A stretch of 64,000 nt of DNA from a virus. The stretch is from positions 1 to 64,000 of IMG/VR virus record IMGVR_UViG_3300025646_000015; one strand, written 5' to 3'. Shown in pieces: positions 6,701 through 13,748 of this stretch (positions are counted from its first letter, which is position 1; each line of letters opens with the position of its first letter). The position numbers and the translations under genes are program-made. Under the pieces are notes generated by a model. That model made no database searches. It was given only the letters and a program-made list of their open reading frames with translations, and was not told where the DNA came from.

Positions 6701-7036
6701 TTATTTAAATATGTATTTATTTATTTCTTCTGTTAATTTATTTGATCTCTCTTCTAATTCTTCTATAAAAAATAATAATATCTTATTTGCTTTGTCTTCT
6801 ATTTCTTTTCGCTCTTGTTTATTTAGTTTCTTATTATTTAGTTTATACTTTAAATCATATATATGATTACCTACATTAGATAGAAAGTTAATATGAATGT
6901 CAAGTAATTTATTTAAGTCTTTTTTATCTTCTGTATTTAAATTAAAATAATCTAAATCTATTTCATTCTTTAATATATTTAATTCTTCTATATATTCTTC
7001 TTTTTCTCTATTAAATTCTTCTAAATTATTTCCCAT
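6701..7036 (-). CDS. Coiled-coil hypothetical protein, 111 aa
   Basis: Almost wholly charged and helical (FNREKEEYIEELNILKNEIDL; ELEERSNKLTEEINKYIFK). Lies directly upstream of the tRNA and is probably cotranscribed with it. Function unknown. Confidence 0.6.
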   Translation of the reverse strand: MGNNLEEFNREKEEYIEELNILKNEIDLDYFNLNTEDKKDLNKLLDIHINFLSNVGNHIYDLKYKLNNKKLNKQERKEIEDKANKILLFFIEELEERSNKLTEEINKYIFK

Positions 7037-7044
7037 TTTTTTGC

Positions 7045-7073
7045 TTGACTAATTTATAAATGTGTGATATAAT
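7045..7073 (+). promoter_or_regulatory. Plus-strand consensus promoter without an obvious gene
   Basis: TTGACT, 17 bases, TATAAT on the plus strand, starting near 7080. No plausible plus-strand gene follows; the transcript would enter the gene at 7204-7464 in antisense. Confidence 0.55.
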
Positions 7074-7203
7074 GTATATTTGTATATATTTAAGTCGCGC
7101 ACTACTGCAAATAAACTAATTACTCATAATAACCAACAACTTAATTTGTATATAAACTCTGTATAAATTATTGTATATATTCCCTTATATTCTTTATATA
7201 TAC

Positions 7204-7464
7204 TTATTGTTTATTAGATAATTTTTTCCTCTTGTATTTAGAAAGTTCTTGTAATTTACCATGAAGATGGGTAAAATCATAGAGTAAATGTTCCTTGCGT
7301 TCGTATCGGTGATCTTTGGGAACGATAGTCTCAAAAACTTTCCCTGCACATAGTTTTCCTGTGTGAATTGCCCATTCTCTAATGGTTTTGAGTGGTACAT
7401 TTGGAAAGTTATGTGAATAACTTGCTTGCCAATTTCCATACTTATCGAATACTGAATATCTCAT
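7204..7464 (-). CDS. Hypothetical protein, 86 aa
   Basis: Starts MRYSVFDKYGNWQASYS and ends with a basic tail KRKKLSNKQ. Chosen over the competing frame at 7194-7439 because of its more natural composition and its position behind a promoter. The RYSVFD...KTIREWA pattern suggests a small DNA- or nucleotide-related domain but is not recognised. Confidence 0.6.
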   Translation of the reverse strand: MRYSVFDKYGNWQASYSHNFPNVPLKTIREWAIHTGKLCAGKVFETIVPKDHRYERKEHLLYDFTHLHGKLQELSKYKRKKLSNKQ

Positions 7465-7494
7465 ATATGTTGTAATAATTTATAATATGTTTGT

Positions 7495-7523
7495 AATATA
7501 CTTTATAATTTATAATTTGTCAA
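7495..7523 (-). promoter_or_regulatory. Sigma70-type promoter
   Basis: TTGACA, 17 bases, TATATT; leader of about 25 bases to the ATG at 7464. Confidence 0.65.
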
Positions 7524-7747
7524 GAGTTTTCTTCTATTAATTTTCCTATTTCGTTCATATTAATAATTTCTTTAAATGCAAGTCTTAAATTCATTTTATC
7601 CTTTGTATCTAAATTATACCAATTTGTCAAGTCTTCATTCATTTCAATAAATTGTTCATTTAAATATTGTTGTGTTAATTTGTCTGTTTGTCTTGCAAAA
7701 GATAAAACATTATTTACAAATTCTTCTTGTTTATTCAATATATCCAT
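7520..7747 (-). CDS. Hypothetical protein, 75 aa
   Basis: Helical (MDILNKQEEFVNNVLSFARQTDKL). Overlaps the stop of the gene above by 17 bases; last gene of the unit 8619-7520. Function unknown. Confidence 0.6.
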   Translation of the reverse strand: MDILNKQEEFVNNVLSFARQTDKLTQQYLNEQFIEMNEDLTNWYNLDTKDKMNLRLAFKEIINMNEIGKLIEENS

Positions 7748-8147
7748 CTTCTTTCTTTCTAGTATTTTCTTGATCCGCTTTAATTGATTTTACTAAATCT
7801 TTAATATCTTGTTGTCCTAAACTTTTGAATTGTTTAAAATTCACATATATTCCATTAGCTTCGCTTAAAGTTCTCATGTGTTCTGCCCAATCCCCATCAA
7901 AGTTAGCTATCGTTTTAATTAAAATAATTAATTCTTTTTCTGTATAACTTGCATGAATAGAAGATTTAAATAAAGGTATCGCTCCAAAATGATCTGAAGC
8001 ATATACTTCATAAGTATTTAATTTTTTCTTTCCCACGCAACCTTCCCCTTGTAGGATAGAAAGAACAATACTTCCTATTCTATGCCTTGCCGACCAAGAT
8101 AATTGATCTATTTTATTAATATCCCCTTCTGTTGGAACAAAACTCAT
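7731..8147 (-). CDS. Paralogue pair member A, 138 aa
   Basis: Residues 10-80 parallel the next gene upstream: LSWSARHRIGSIVLSILQGEGCVGKKKLNTYEV against LKWSSSYQIGDIMISMIQGKGCYGRRHSNTFEV, then an 'IP' strand and a helix before a conserved Trp-Ala-Glu. The ATG at 8147, with GGGAGAA upstream, is preferred over 8189, which would overlap the upstream gene by 37 bases. Function unknown. Confidence 0.65.
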   Translation of the reverse strand: MSFVPTEGDINKIDQLSWSARHRIGSIVLSILQGEGCVGKKKLNTYEVYASDHFGAIPLFKSSIHASYTEKELIILIKTIANFDGDWAEHMRTLSEANGIYVNFKQFKSLGQQDIKDLVKSIKADQENTRKKEDGYIE

Positions 8148-8152
8148 ATAAA

Positions 8153-8434
8153 TTAATTCTCCCAAAGATGTCTTTGGTATTCTGCCCAAGTTTTATCTCC
8201 ATGCTTGAAATTTTTAATTAAATTAATTAATTCAATAACCTCACCTTCTGACATATACTCGCCAATGTCATTGAACCCTAACGGAATATTGCCATTCGAG
8301 TCCCATACAAGCACCTCAAAGGTATTTGAATGCCTTCTTCCATAACAACCTTTTCCTTGAATCATTGAGATCATTATATCTCCAATTTGATAAGATGAAG
8401 ACCATTTTAAATCATCTAAATCTTCTACTCTCAT
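8153..8434 (-). CDS. Paralogue pair member B, 93 aa
   Basis: Shorter copy of the domain in the downstream gene, with shared W(S/T)-(S/A), IG, QG(K/E)GC(Y/V)G and (N/L)T(F/Y)EV positions. A tandem duplication is likely. Start overlaps the upstream stop (ATGA). Function unknown. Confidence 0.65.
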   Translation of the reverse strand: MRVEDLDDLKWSSSYQIGDIMISMIQGKGCYGRRHSNTFEVLVWDSNGNIPLGFNDIGEYMSEGEVIELINLIKNFKHGDKTWAEYQRHLWEN

Positions 8435-8619
8435 TTGTTTTTGTTTAATTTGTCTTTTTTTACTTGTTGAAGTATAGCTAATTTTCTTTGAAACTCTCTT
8501 TGTTGTGCAAAGATTGAATCTTCGATTACAGAACCAAAGTTATTCCATTTTCTCTGCATGATATAATTACCATTGATAACATTGTTTGCTATGTTTGATT
8601 TTAAGGATTTACTACTCAT
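8431..8619 (-). CDS. Basic helical protein, 62 aa
   Basis: Starts MSSKSLKSNIANNVINGN; C-terminal half is a Lys/Gln-rich helix (FQRKLAILQQVKKDKLNKNK). First gene of a four-gene unit. Function unknown. Confidence 0.6.
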   Translation of the reverse strand: MSSKSLKSNIANNVINGNYIMQRKWNNFGSVIEDSIFAQQREFQRKLAILQQVKKDKLNKNK

Positions 8620-8663
8620 TTCGCAATATAATTTTTAAGGTTAATGTTTTTGTTATAATTTAT

Positions 8664-8692
8664 AACTTAGCAAATAAATTCAATATTGTCAA
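8664..8692 (-). promoter_or_regulatory. Sigma70-type promoter
   Basis: TTGACA, 17 bases ending TGC, TAAGTT; leader of about 37 bases. Confidence 0.65.
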
Positions 8693-8699
8693 ATTTTTT

Positions 8700-9098
8700 T
8701 TAAAAATCTTTTTTAAATTTAATATTTGAAGATGTATAATTGCATAAAATCTCTTGCCCTTTAGCTATTTCCTTTGTTGCTATCCATTCATTATCCACCA
8801 ATTTGCAATTTGAATATTTAGAATGATTTATATAATCAGAAAAAACCACAAAGTTAGGAGAACGAATGTGCAATGAATCGTCATCTTGGCGAGATGTTTT
8901 TAATTGCTCAACAATATCCGCGTTAGCCCCATGAGATAAAAGATCAAATATTTTGCAAGCATAAACTTTATAATCTAAATCATTTTTATAAATTAATTCT
9001 CCCTCATATATTTTAGTCGTAGCAAATAACCCGACTCCATGAATATTGGAACTACTTAAATGAACTTTATGTTGATTTACAAAATTTATTACATCCAT
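8700..9098 (-). CDS. SET-domain protein (putative protein lysine methyltransferase)
   Basis: A 132-residue protein made of little more than a SET domain: SSNIHGVGLFATTKIYEGELI (residues about 15-36, SAM-binding), DYINHSKYSNCKL (about 87-99, the N-H-S pair expected of the catalytic pseudoknot), and ATKEIAKGQEILCNYT (about 105-120). The Cys-rich post-SET part is absent, as in many small viral SET proteins. The ATG overlaps the upstream stop (TAATG). An upstream in-frame start at 9149 is possible but falls inside the preceding gene. Target unknown. Confidence 0.75.
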   Translation of the reverse strand: MDVINFVNQHKVHLSSSNIHGVGLFATTKIYEGELIYKNDLDYKVYACKIFDLLSHGANADIVEQLKTSRQDDDSLHIRSPNFVVFSDYINHSKYSNCKLVDNEWIATKEIAKGQEILCNYTSSNIKFKKDF

Positions 9099-9250
9099 TA
9101 CCTGCGACCTCTTTCTTGTGCCTGTCTCACTTTTGGACGCACCATGCAACCCTTATTCGTTAAAGACTCGACAAGTGGTTTTTTTCCACCATGTGAGTTT
9201 TGTTTCTTTTTATATACGCCTTTTGCTCCTTCGATTTGTGTCTTTGCCAT
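9098..9250 (-). CDS. Small very basic protein, 50 aa
   Basis: Starts MAKTQIEGAKGVYKKKQNSH and ends RPKVRQAQERGRR. Strongly basic, so it may bind nucleic acid. Coupled to the SET gene by TAATG overlap. Function unknown. Confidence 0.5.
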   Translation of the reverse strand: MAKTQIEGAKGVYKKKQNSHGGKKPLVESLTNKGCMVRPKVRQAQERGRR

Positions 9251-9269
9251 ATTTATTTAATTAGTTTAA

Positions 9270-9482
9270 TTATTTTAATTCGATTTCGGGATGTTTTCCA
9301 TAATATACTGAATTTTTTACCTCTAAAACATTTAATTTATCTTCAAACTCTGCTTTAATAGAATCTGTATCATATACTTTAGTTCCATTATCTAAATAAT
9401 GATATAATTTAATTGTCATTGCATCATTGTCAAGTTCGTCTTGCATAGACTCTTGTAATTTCTGAAAATATGATTCGCTCAT
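9270..9482 (-). CDS. Hypothetical protein, 70 aa
   Basis: Starts MSESYFQKLQESMQDELDND; ends KHPEIELK. Overlaps the stop of the gene above by four bases. Function unknown. Confidence 0.6.
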   Translation of the reverse strand: MSESYFQKLQESMQDELDNDAMTIKLYHYLDNGTKVYDTDSIKAEFEDKLNVLEVKNSVYYGKHPEIELK

Positions 9483-9709
9483 TTACTTCCCCCATTTATA
9501 TTATCTAATTCGTTTTGTTTCTCCTGTTCTCGCATTGCATTTACAACTATTGTGTCAAGCATATTGCTAATTGGACTTGTATCTTCAACATATATGTCAA
9601 AATATCGACCTGCTAATTGTGCCATTTGTTCTACACATTCATTAAATCTATAATTATATCCACCATTTGAGGGAACTTGAAATGTAATTGGGTCTGTTTG
9701 ATAATTCAT
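9479..9709 (-). CDS. Hypothetical protein, 76 aa
   Basis: Starts MNYQTDPITFQVPSNGGYNYR. Leaderless by promoter geometry. Function unknown. Confidence 0.6.
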   Translation of the reverse strand: MNYQTDPITFQVPSNGGYNYRFNECVEQMAQLAGRYFDIYVEDTSPISNMLDTIVVNAMREQEKQNELDNINGGSK

Positions 9710-9715
9710 AATAAC

Positions 9716-9744
9716 AAATTAGCATACAAGATTCTGCGCGTCAA
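9716..9744 (-). promoter_or_regulatory. Sigma70-type promoter, leaderless geometry
   Basis: TTGACG, 17 bases ending TGC, TAATTT, then six bases to the ATG at 9709. It covers the last codons of the upstream gene. Confidence 0.75.
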
Positions 9745-10054
9745 CACCTTTTTTAATTTTTTCCATTACTTGGTCAAGAAAAACATTTGAATAAGTGTCT
9801 CCATTACCCCCTAAGTTCCAACGAGTTACGAGTTCGGGATCGTTTACGTTGGATTTCCAATCGTAAATAGTTACAATGTCGCCCAAATGATTTTGTAGCA
9901 CCCACTCACATAATGTTTTATCTCCTTTACCAAATGTAGGCGATCCAAATAAATTAATTAAATTAAAATAGCTTGTTTCGATTGTGTCTTGGTAACAGGT
10001 TCTATTTGTTTTATTAAATACTTCGTCCGATCTTAATGTTTTCATATTATTCAT
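9719..10054 (-). CDS. Hypothetical protein, 111 aa
   Basis: Contains NLFGSPTFGKGDKTLCEWVLQ and DIVTIYDWKSN: a recurring small phage domain in which a Phe-Gly-x-Pro motif precedes W-x-h and Y-D-x-K. Function unknown. Start could also be the ATG nine bases inside. Confidence 0.6.
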   Translation of the reverse strand: MNNMKTLRSDEVFNKTNRTCYQDTIETSYFNLINLFGSPTFGKGDKTLCEWVLQNHLGDIVTIYDWKSNVNDPELVTRWNLGGNGDTYSNVFLDQVMEKIKKGVDAQNLVC

Positions 10055-10055
10055 T

Positions 10056-10193
10056 TTATGCTTGGCAATATTCGTTTAAGTAAATTCCTTCACTAATTAA
10101 TTCATCTTCTGTGACTTCGATATATTCTTCTGCTTCGGTGCAATATACCCAATATGTTCCTGTGTAAGAGTCGTATGTCATTTTTTCTTCCAT
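10056..10193 (-). CDS. Small acidic protein, 45 aa
   Basis: Starts MEEKMTYDSYTGTYWVYC and ends IYLNEYCQA. AAAAGGAG lies about nine bases before the ATG. Function unknown. Confidence 0.5.
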   Translation of the reverse strand: MEEKMTYDSYTGTYWVYCTEAEEYIEVTEDELISEGIYLNEYCQA

Positions 10194-10243
10194 GTCGATT
10201 TTTTCTCCTTTTGTAAACGTGTGATTAATAATATGTTTATACC

Positions 10244-10456
10244 TTAAACATCTTTGTTGAGATTGTCAAGAGAATTGTCAAACCAATCTTCAATTTCTTT
10301 ATATTTTAATTTAACTTTAATTTTAACTGAATTATTTTCTTCTATTGATAAGAATTCTTGATCTATATCTAATTCTCCATATAATAAGTCATTTAATTGA
10401 TGTTTATCTAACTCAATAACTATATTATATGTAACTACATTATATTGTTTATCCAT
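10244..10456 (-). CDS. Hypothetical protein, 70 aa
   Basis: Starts MDKQYNVVTYNIVIELDKHQL; alternating strands and acidic residues. ATG overlaps the stop of the gene above. Function unknown. Confidence 0.6.
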   Translation of the reverse strand: MDKQYNVVTYNIVIELDKHQLNDLLYGELDIDQEFLSIEENNSVKIKVKLKYKEIEDWFDNSLDNLNKDV

Positions 10457-10682
10457 TTAATTTTTCGTATTCATCAATTAAATCTTCTAATTCCCATTCT
10501 GTATAGTCTTTGAGCAATTTAATGTTCTGAAATGCTCCATCTATATAAGTTGCTCCACCCATACCATCGTTACATATTTCTATACCTTTGATATTTGTTT
10601 GACATTGATAACCAACACCTCTATTCGTTTTAAAATACCTTACTCTTGTTACTTTCATAATTCTAAATTTGTTTGTAATCAT
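10449..10682 (-). CDS. Hypothetical protein, 77 aa
   Basis: Starts MITNKFRIMKVTRVRYF, with a glycine-rich CNDGMGGATYIDG turn. Leaderless geometry supports the ATG at 10682 rather than the internal one. Function unknown. Confidence 0.65.
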   Translation of the reverse strand: MITNKFRIMKVTRVRYFKTNRGVGYQCQTNIKGIEICNDGMGGATYIDGAFQNIKLLKDYTEWELEDLIDEYEKLNG

Positions 10683-10813
10683 ATTTCAAATATGATTGAG
10701 GAAATTAAAATTGTCAACACCAAAAATACAAAAAGCTCAAGATAGAAATAGCCATAATCAGAATTAATTCGATTAAATTTTTCAACGATCCAAAATAGTT
10801 TCTTGATTTTCAT
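10679..10813 (-). CDS. Small membrane protein, 44 aa
   Basis: A charged N-terminal half is followed by one membrane segment (LELFVFLVLTILISSIIF). Its last codons contain the promoter and overlap the start of the next gene. Function unknown; one of several tiny membrane proteins in this phage. Confidence 0.5.
   Translation of the reverse strand: MKIKKLFWIVEKFNRINSDYGYFYLELFVFLVLTILISSIIFEI
10689..10717 (-). promoter_or_regulatory. Sigma70-type promoter inside a coding region
   Basis: TTGACA, 17 bases, CATATT, then six bases to the ATG at 10682. Confidence 0.7.
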
Positions 10814-11037
10814 GCTATCTCCAATCTATAATATCCATATTCTATTTGCTCTTCTTCAGTCAAAGATTCAAGACCATTGTAATCTTCATAAATTTCACGA
10901 ATATCATCTAAATCTTTACCAATATAAAGAGTAGGACTATAATCTTCTGATTTATTTAAACCATTTGATCGGTCTGCTTCAAGAATATAATCTAACATTT
11001 TTTGTGGTTCGATATTCCATACTTTTTGTACTCTCAT
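10810..11037 (-). CDS. Acidic hypothetical protein, 75 aa
   Basis: Starts MRVQKVWNIEPQKMLDYIL. The ATG at 11037 follows AGAAAGGGAT and is preferred over the ATG at 11061. Overlaps the next gene by four bases. Function unknown. Confidence 0.55.
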   Translation of the reverse strand: MRVQKVWNIEPQKMLDYILEADRSNGLNKSEDYSPTLYIGKDLDDIREIYEDYNGLESLTEEEQIEYGYYRLEIA

Positions 11038-11077
11038 TGTATATAATCCCTTTCTACGCATTGTATATTAATTTTTT

Positions 11078-11209
11078 TCATTTATTCCACTCTATATCTT
11101 CATAAGTGATTTCTTCATTAAATACAAAATTATACAAACTAACTAATTCTTCTATTCCACAATCAGCAATGTAATCTTGTAATTTGACTATAATTTGTGT
11201 TTCCTTCAT
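11078..11209 (-). CDS. Small acidic protein, 43 aa
   Basis: Starts MKETQIIVKLQDYIADCGIEE and ends YEDIEWNK. Found through its leaderless promoter. Function unknown. Confidence 0.6.
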   Translation of the reverse strand: MKETQIIVKLQDYIADCGIEELVSLYNFVFNEEITYEDIEWNK

Positions 11210-11215
11210 GTCGTT

Positions 11216-11244
11216 AAAGTAGGATAATTTGCATGATATGTCAA
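11216..11244 (-). promoter_or_regulatory. Sigma70-type promoter, leaderless geometry
   Basis: TTGACA, 17 bases, TACTTT, then six bases to the ATG at 11209. Confidence 0.7.
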
Positions 11245-11320
11245 GCATTTTAATGGTTTTTTCATAAAAAGTTGATGTTTATATAGTTAAACAATAATTT
11301 TGCATCTTTTATCATGCTTT

Positions 11321-11554
11321 TTATTGCAATCTGCCCCCTGCATCTAATACATTGCGAAGACAACTAGATTGACCTGCTCGCGCGGTAACTTTCTTGGCAT
11401 GAGCAAATGCACTAGGATCAGCAAAAGTTTGCATGACCATAGTAGATTTGTCAAGATAAACATTCATGCCCTTGCGAGGAATAGAGTTGGCAACCTTGAT
11501 GCCATGATCTATTGACTTCTGTATATCTGCTAAAAATGCTTCTGCCGTATTCAT
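11321..11554 (-). CDS. Hypothetical protein, 77 aa
   Basis: Starts MNTAEAFLADIQKSIDHGIKV; ends RNVLDAGGRLQ. Composition (Ala, Lys, less Asn) is a little different from its neighbours. Function unknown; leaderless geometry. Confidence 0.6.
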   Translation of the reverse strand: MNTAEAFLADIQKSIDHGIKVANSIPRKGMNVYLDKSTMVMQTFADPSAFAHAKKVTARAGQSSCLRNVLDAGGRLQ

Positions 11555-11560
11555 AATTAT

Positions 11561-11589
11561 ATCTTCGCATATCCCTTTCTACTTGTCAA
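11561..11589 (-). promoter_or_regulatory. Sigma70-type promoter with degenerate -10
   Basis: TTGACA, 17 bases ending TGC, GAAGAT, then six bases to the ATG at 11554. The geometry matches the others although the -10 box is poor. Confidence 0.5.
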
Positions 11590-11640
11590 ATAAAATTTTA
11601 AAAAACTTTATTTAATTATGTTAAATTTAAATTAATTAAT

Positions 11641-12042
11641 TTAAATACCATACAACCATTCAATTACATTTCTATCATCATCTTCTTGCTTTTGAATTGC
11701 ATCATACAAGTTTTCCCAATGTTGTTCTTCAAAAAATTTTATAAAACCTTGATGCTCTTTGTTGGAGTAATCAAATGATTTTTCTGCTTCAAACCAATTA
11801 TTTGTATATTCATCCTTTAATTCAAAATACAATGTTATTTTGTATATCTTGAAGTCTTGAAGTATGGCATAGTCGGGCAAGACATGAGTTCCACCTGCTC
11901 CACCTGTGCAATGAGTCCCTGCATAATCAAAAGAATCATTGTCAATGCACCAATTCGCATCTCCCTCGATATTTGCATAATACTCTATGCCATTTTTATT
12001 AAATTCAAATCCGTCTAGCTCAAATAAAACATTTTCTTTCAT
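11641..12042 (-). CDS. Hypothetical protein, 133 aa
   Basis: Contains a DANWCIDNDSFDYAGTHCTGG block around residues 29-49 with a Cys pair, and a strand-rich middle. Unknown function, leaderless geometry. Confidence 0.65.
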   Translation of the reverse strand: MKENVLFELDGFEFNKNGIEYYANIEGDANWCIDNDSFDYAGTHCTGGAGGTHVLPDYAILQDFKIYKITLYFELKDEYTNNWFEAEKSFDYSNKEHQGFIKFFEEQHWENLYDAIQKQEDDDRNVIEWLYGI

Positions 12043-12048
12043 AACTTA

Positions 12049-12077
12049 ACCTTACTTTACTTTTTTTCGCTTGTCAA
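12049..12077 (-). promoter_or_regulatory. Sigma70-type promoter, leaderless geometry
   Basis: TTGACA, 17 bases, TAAGGT, then six bases to the ATG at 12042. Confidence 0.75.
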
Positions 12078-12093
12078 ATATTTTTTAAAAAAA

Positions 12094-13197
12094 TTAATCC
12101 CAACTATACCATTGCTTTGTTTTATATGAATAAAAGTATCTTGGGTTTGCCGAACCTAGCTCATAATAATGCCAAGTTGAGGTTTCATGGACATAAACCA
12201 ATGGATAACGCTCATTATCTGTGTAAATCCAACCCTTATTAGGATCATATATCCAACCATTCACAAAAGTAGTAAGAGAATTTTTCTTTTCATTCGCTAA
12301 TTTTAATTCTAATTCTGTAATAATGTTAGACAATTCAACTACTTCATTTTCAAGATCAGAAACTTGATTGTATAAACTATTTGTGGGCAAATCGGGCAAA
12401 TAGAATTCATCAGACGCGCGATGCAACTCGGATTCATTTAAAACTCTATTATAAACTTTAAAAGAATCTAATAATCCGACAAACCCTTCTGAGTCGCCAC
12501 TTTTACCAATAAAGAATTTTGTGTTATCATAATTAAATTTTCCATAATTTTGAAGACTTGAGGTTCTTAAAAGAACACCATTTACATAAAAATTATAATT
12601 AGAATTTTTTAAGTCCAATGTGAGAACAATATTAGTCCATTCAATATTTGGCAAACTTCCTACTGAATTATATATTAATCCAAGTAATGATGAATTCATT
12701 CTAAAGGTATTTTGCTTCAAGAATAAAGTGTACGGATAGGCAAATATACTTGCGTCACCTACTCCTCTACCAAATACAAAATTATTTCTAGGAATGAATT
12801 GTTCTGTCGAAAATGGATTTGGGTCGGGAAATTGCAAGTCCGCTTTTACCCAAAAATCAAAAGAAAAACCATCTTGAAAATCAAAAACATCAACACCATT
12901 AGAGAATGTATCTACCTCGATACAAGTATCACCATCAAGACTTAAAGCAGATTCAATACTATTAAATCTGTCAGATACAAATTTGCCCCCATGCAATGTA
13001 ACGTCTAAATTAGACGCTAAATCATTTAATTTATTAAAATATGTCAAATCAAAAGGTAAATCAAGAACTAAACCTTCTTTTGAATATTCGGGGACAGAAC
13101 CACCAAAGATAACATCTACTTCGGGCGGAGAAACTCTTTCTGCAAAAACTAAACTAGCAATTAAAGCAGAAGACCACAATGTATTTTTAATTTTCAT
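12094..13197 (-). CDS. Secreted LamG-domain protein
   Basis: A 367-residue protein. Residues 1-19 form a signal peptide (MKIKNTLWSSALIASLVFA). Residues about 40-255 are a LamG/concanavalin-A-like domain (DGDTCIEVDTF, FSFDFWVKADL, FYVNGVLL, GLLDSFKVYNRVLNESEL), expected to bind glycans or surface polymers. A short coiled coil (about 275-310) leads to a Trp/Tyr-rich end (GWIYDPNKGWIY...WYSWD). I recall that kind of tail from exported proteins of Verrucomicrobiota/Lentisphaerota, where it often ends surface proteins. A secreted, non-virion role such as masking host glycans is inferred. The message is leaderless. Confidence 0.75.
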   Translation of the reverse strand: MKIKNTLWSSALIASLVFAERVSPPEVDVIFGGSVPEYSKEGLVLDLPFDLTYFNKLNDLASNLDVTLHGGKFVSDRFNSIESALSLDGDTCIEVDTFSNGVDVFDFQDGFSFDFWVKADLQFPDPNPFSTEQFIPRNNFVFGRGVGDASIFAYPYTLFLKQNTFRMNSSLLGLIYNSVGSLPNIEWTNIVLTLDLKNSNYNFYVNGVLLRTSSLQNYGKFNYDNTKFFIGKSGDSEGFVGLLDSFKVYNRVLNESELHRASDEFYLPDLPTNSLYNQVSDLENEVVELSNIITELELKLANEKKNSLTTFVNGWIYDPNKGWIYTDNERYPLVYVHETSTWHYYELGSANPRYFYSYKTKQWYSWD

Positions 13198-13203
13198 AAT
13201 AAT

Positions 13204-13232
13204 AAATTAACTCACTTTCTAACGTTTGTCAA
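13204..13232 (-). promoter_or_regulatory. Sigma70-type promoter, leaderless geometry
   Basis: TTGACA, 17 bases, TAATTT, then six bases to the ATG at 13197. Confidence 0.75.
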
Positions 13233-13240
13233 ATTTTTTT

Positions 13241-13306
13241 TCAAATATCTTTGTTTAGCAAATATGCTCCTAGACACATTAATGCAAATATCAAAAAAAG
13301 CCACAT
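13241..13306 (-). CDS. Micro membrane protein, 21 aa
   Basis: MWLFLIFALMCLGAYLLNKDI: one membrane segment and a charged end. GGAGG lies eight bases before the ATG, at the end of the upstream gene, which is the main support. Confidence 0.45.
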   Translation of the reverse strand: MWLFLIFALMCLGAYLLNKDI

Positions 13307-13308
13307 TT

Positions 13309-13515
13309 TCAATCCTCCAATTGATAAATTAAATAATCAACCAAGTCAGCAGATTCTTTTAATGCTCTATTGAATTCATTGTGAACAATAAAAAAACTAA
13401 TGCTTTTAAAATAAATATTTATTTCCTCAAATAAACCTTTATCATCATATCTTTTTTTGAGTTCATCAAACAAGGCATTTGCAGTATTTATATTTTCATC
13501 GAAGTTCATTTTCAT
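13309..13515 (-). CDS. Hypothetical protein, 68 aa
   Basis: Helical (MKMNFDENINTANALFDELKK). The ATG six bases inside, after AAGGAAATGAAA, is an equally good start. In the rIIA/rIIB unit. Function unknown. Confidence 0.55.
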   Translation of the reverse strand: MKMNFDENINTANALFDELKKRYDDKGLFEEINIYFKSISFFIVHNEFNRALKESADLVDYLIYQLED

Positions 13516-13748
13516 TTCCTTAATATTAATGCGTCATGTATTAATTTCCTTGTTGGTTTATCTAAATATCTACCATTTTCGTCTTTAGGTAAAACAGATA
13601 AAACTTCATCGGGTTCTACATCTAAAATTTTACAAATGCACATAACTTTTCTTAAAATTCCAATGTTTCGATATTTCAATATTGCCCAAATAGCATCAGC
13701 AGTTACATCATCCGATTTCTTAACAATTTCAAATAATTTAGTTTTCAT
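13512..13748 (-). CDS. Possible small HTH protein, 78 aa
   Basis: Residues about 16-52 (ADAIWAILKYRNIGILRKVMCICKILDVEPDEVL) resemble the second half of a Cro/Xre-type helix-turn-helix, ending LDVEPDEVLSVLP. Coupled to the rIIB-like gene by ATGA. A regulator is possible but unproven. Confidence 0.5.
   Translation of the reverse strand: MKTKLFEIVKKSDDVTADAIWAILKYRNIGILRKVMCICKILDVEPDEVLSVLPKDENGRYLDKPTRKLIHDALILRK

Noticed and set aside
7194-7439. Minus-strand open frame of 81 codons
   Set aside because: Competes with the frame 7204-7464, which is closer to the promoter and has a more natural composition.
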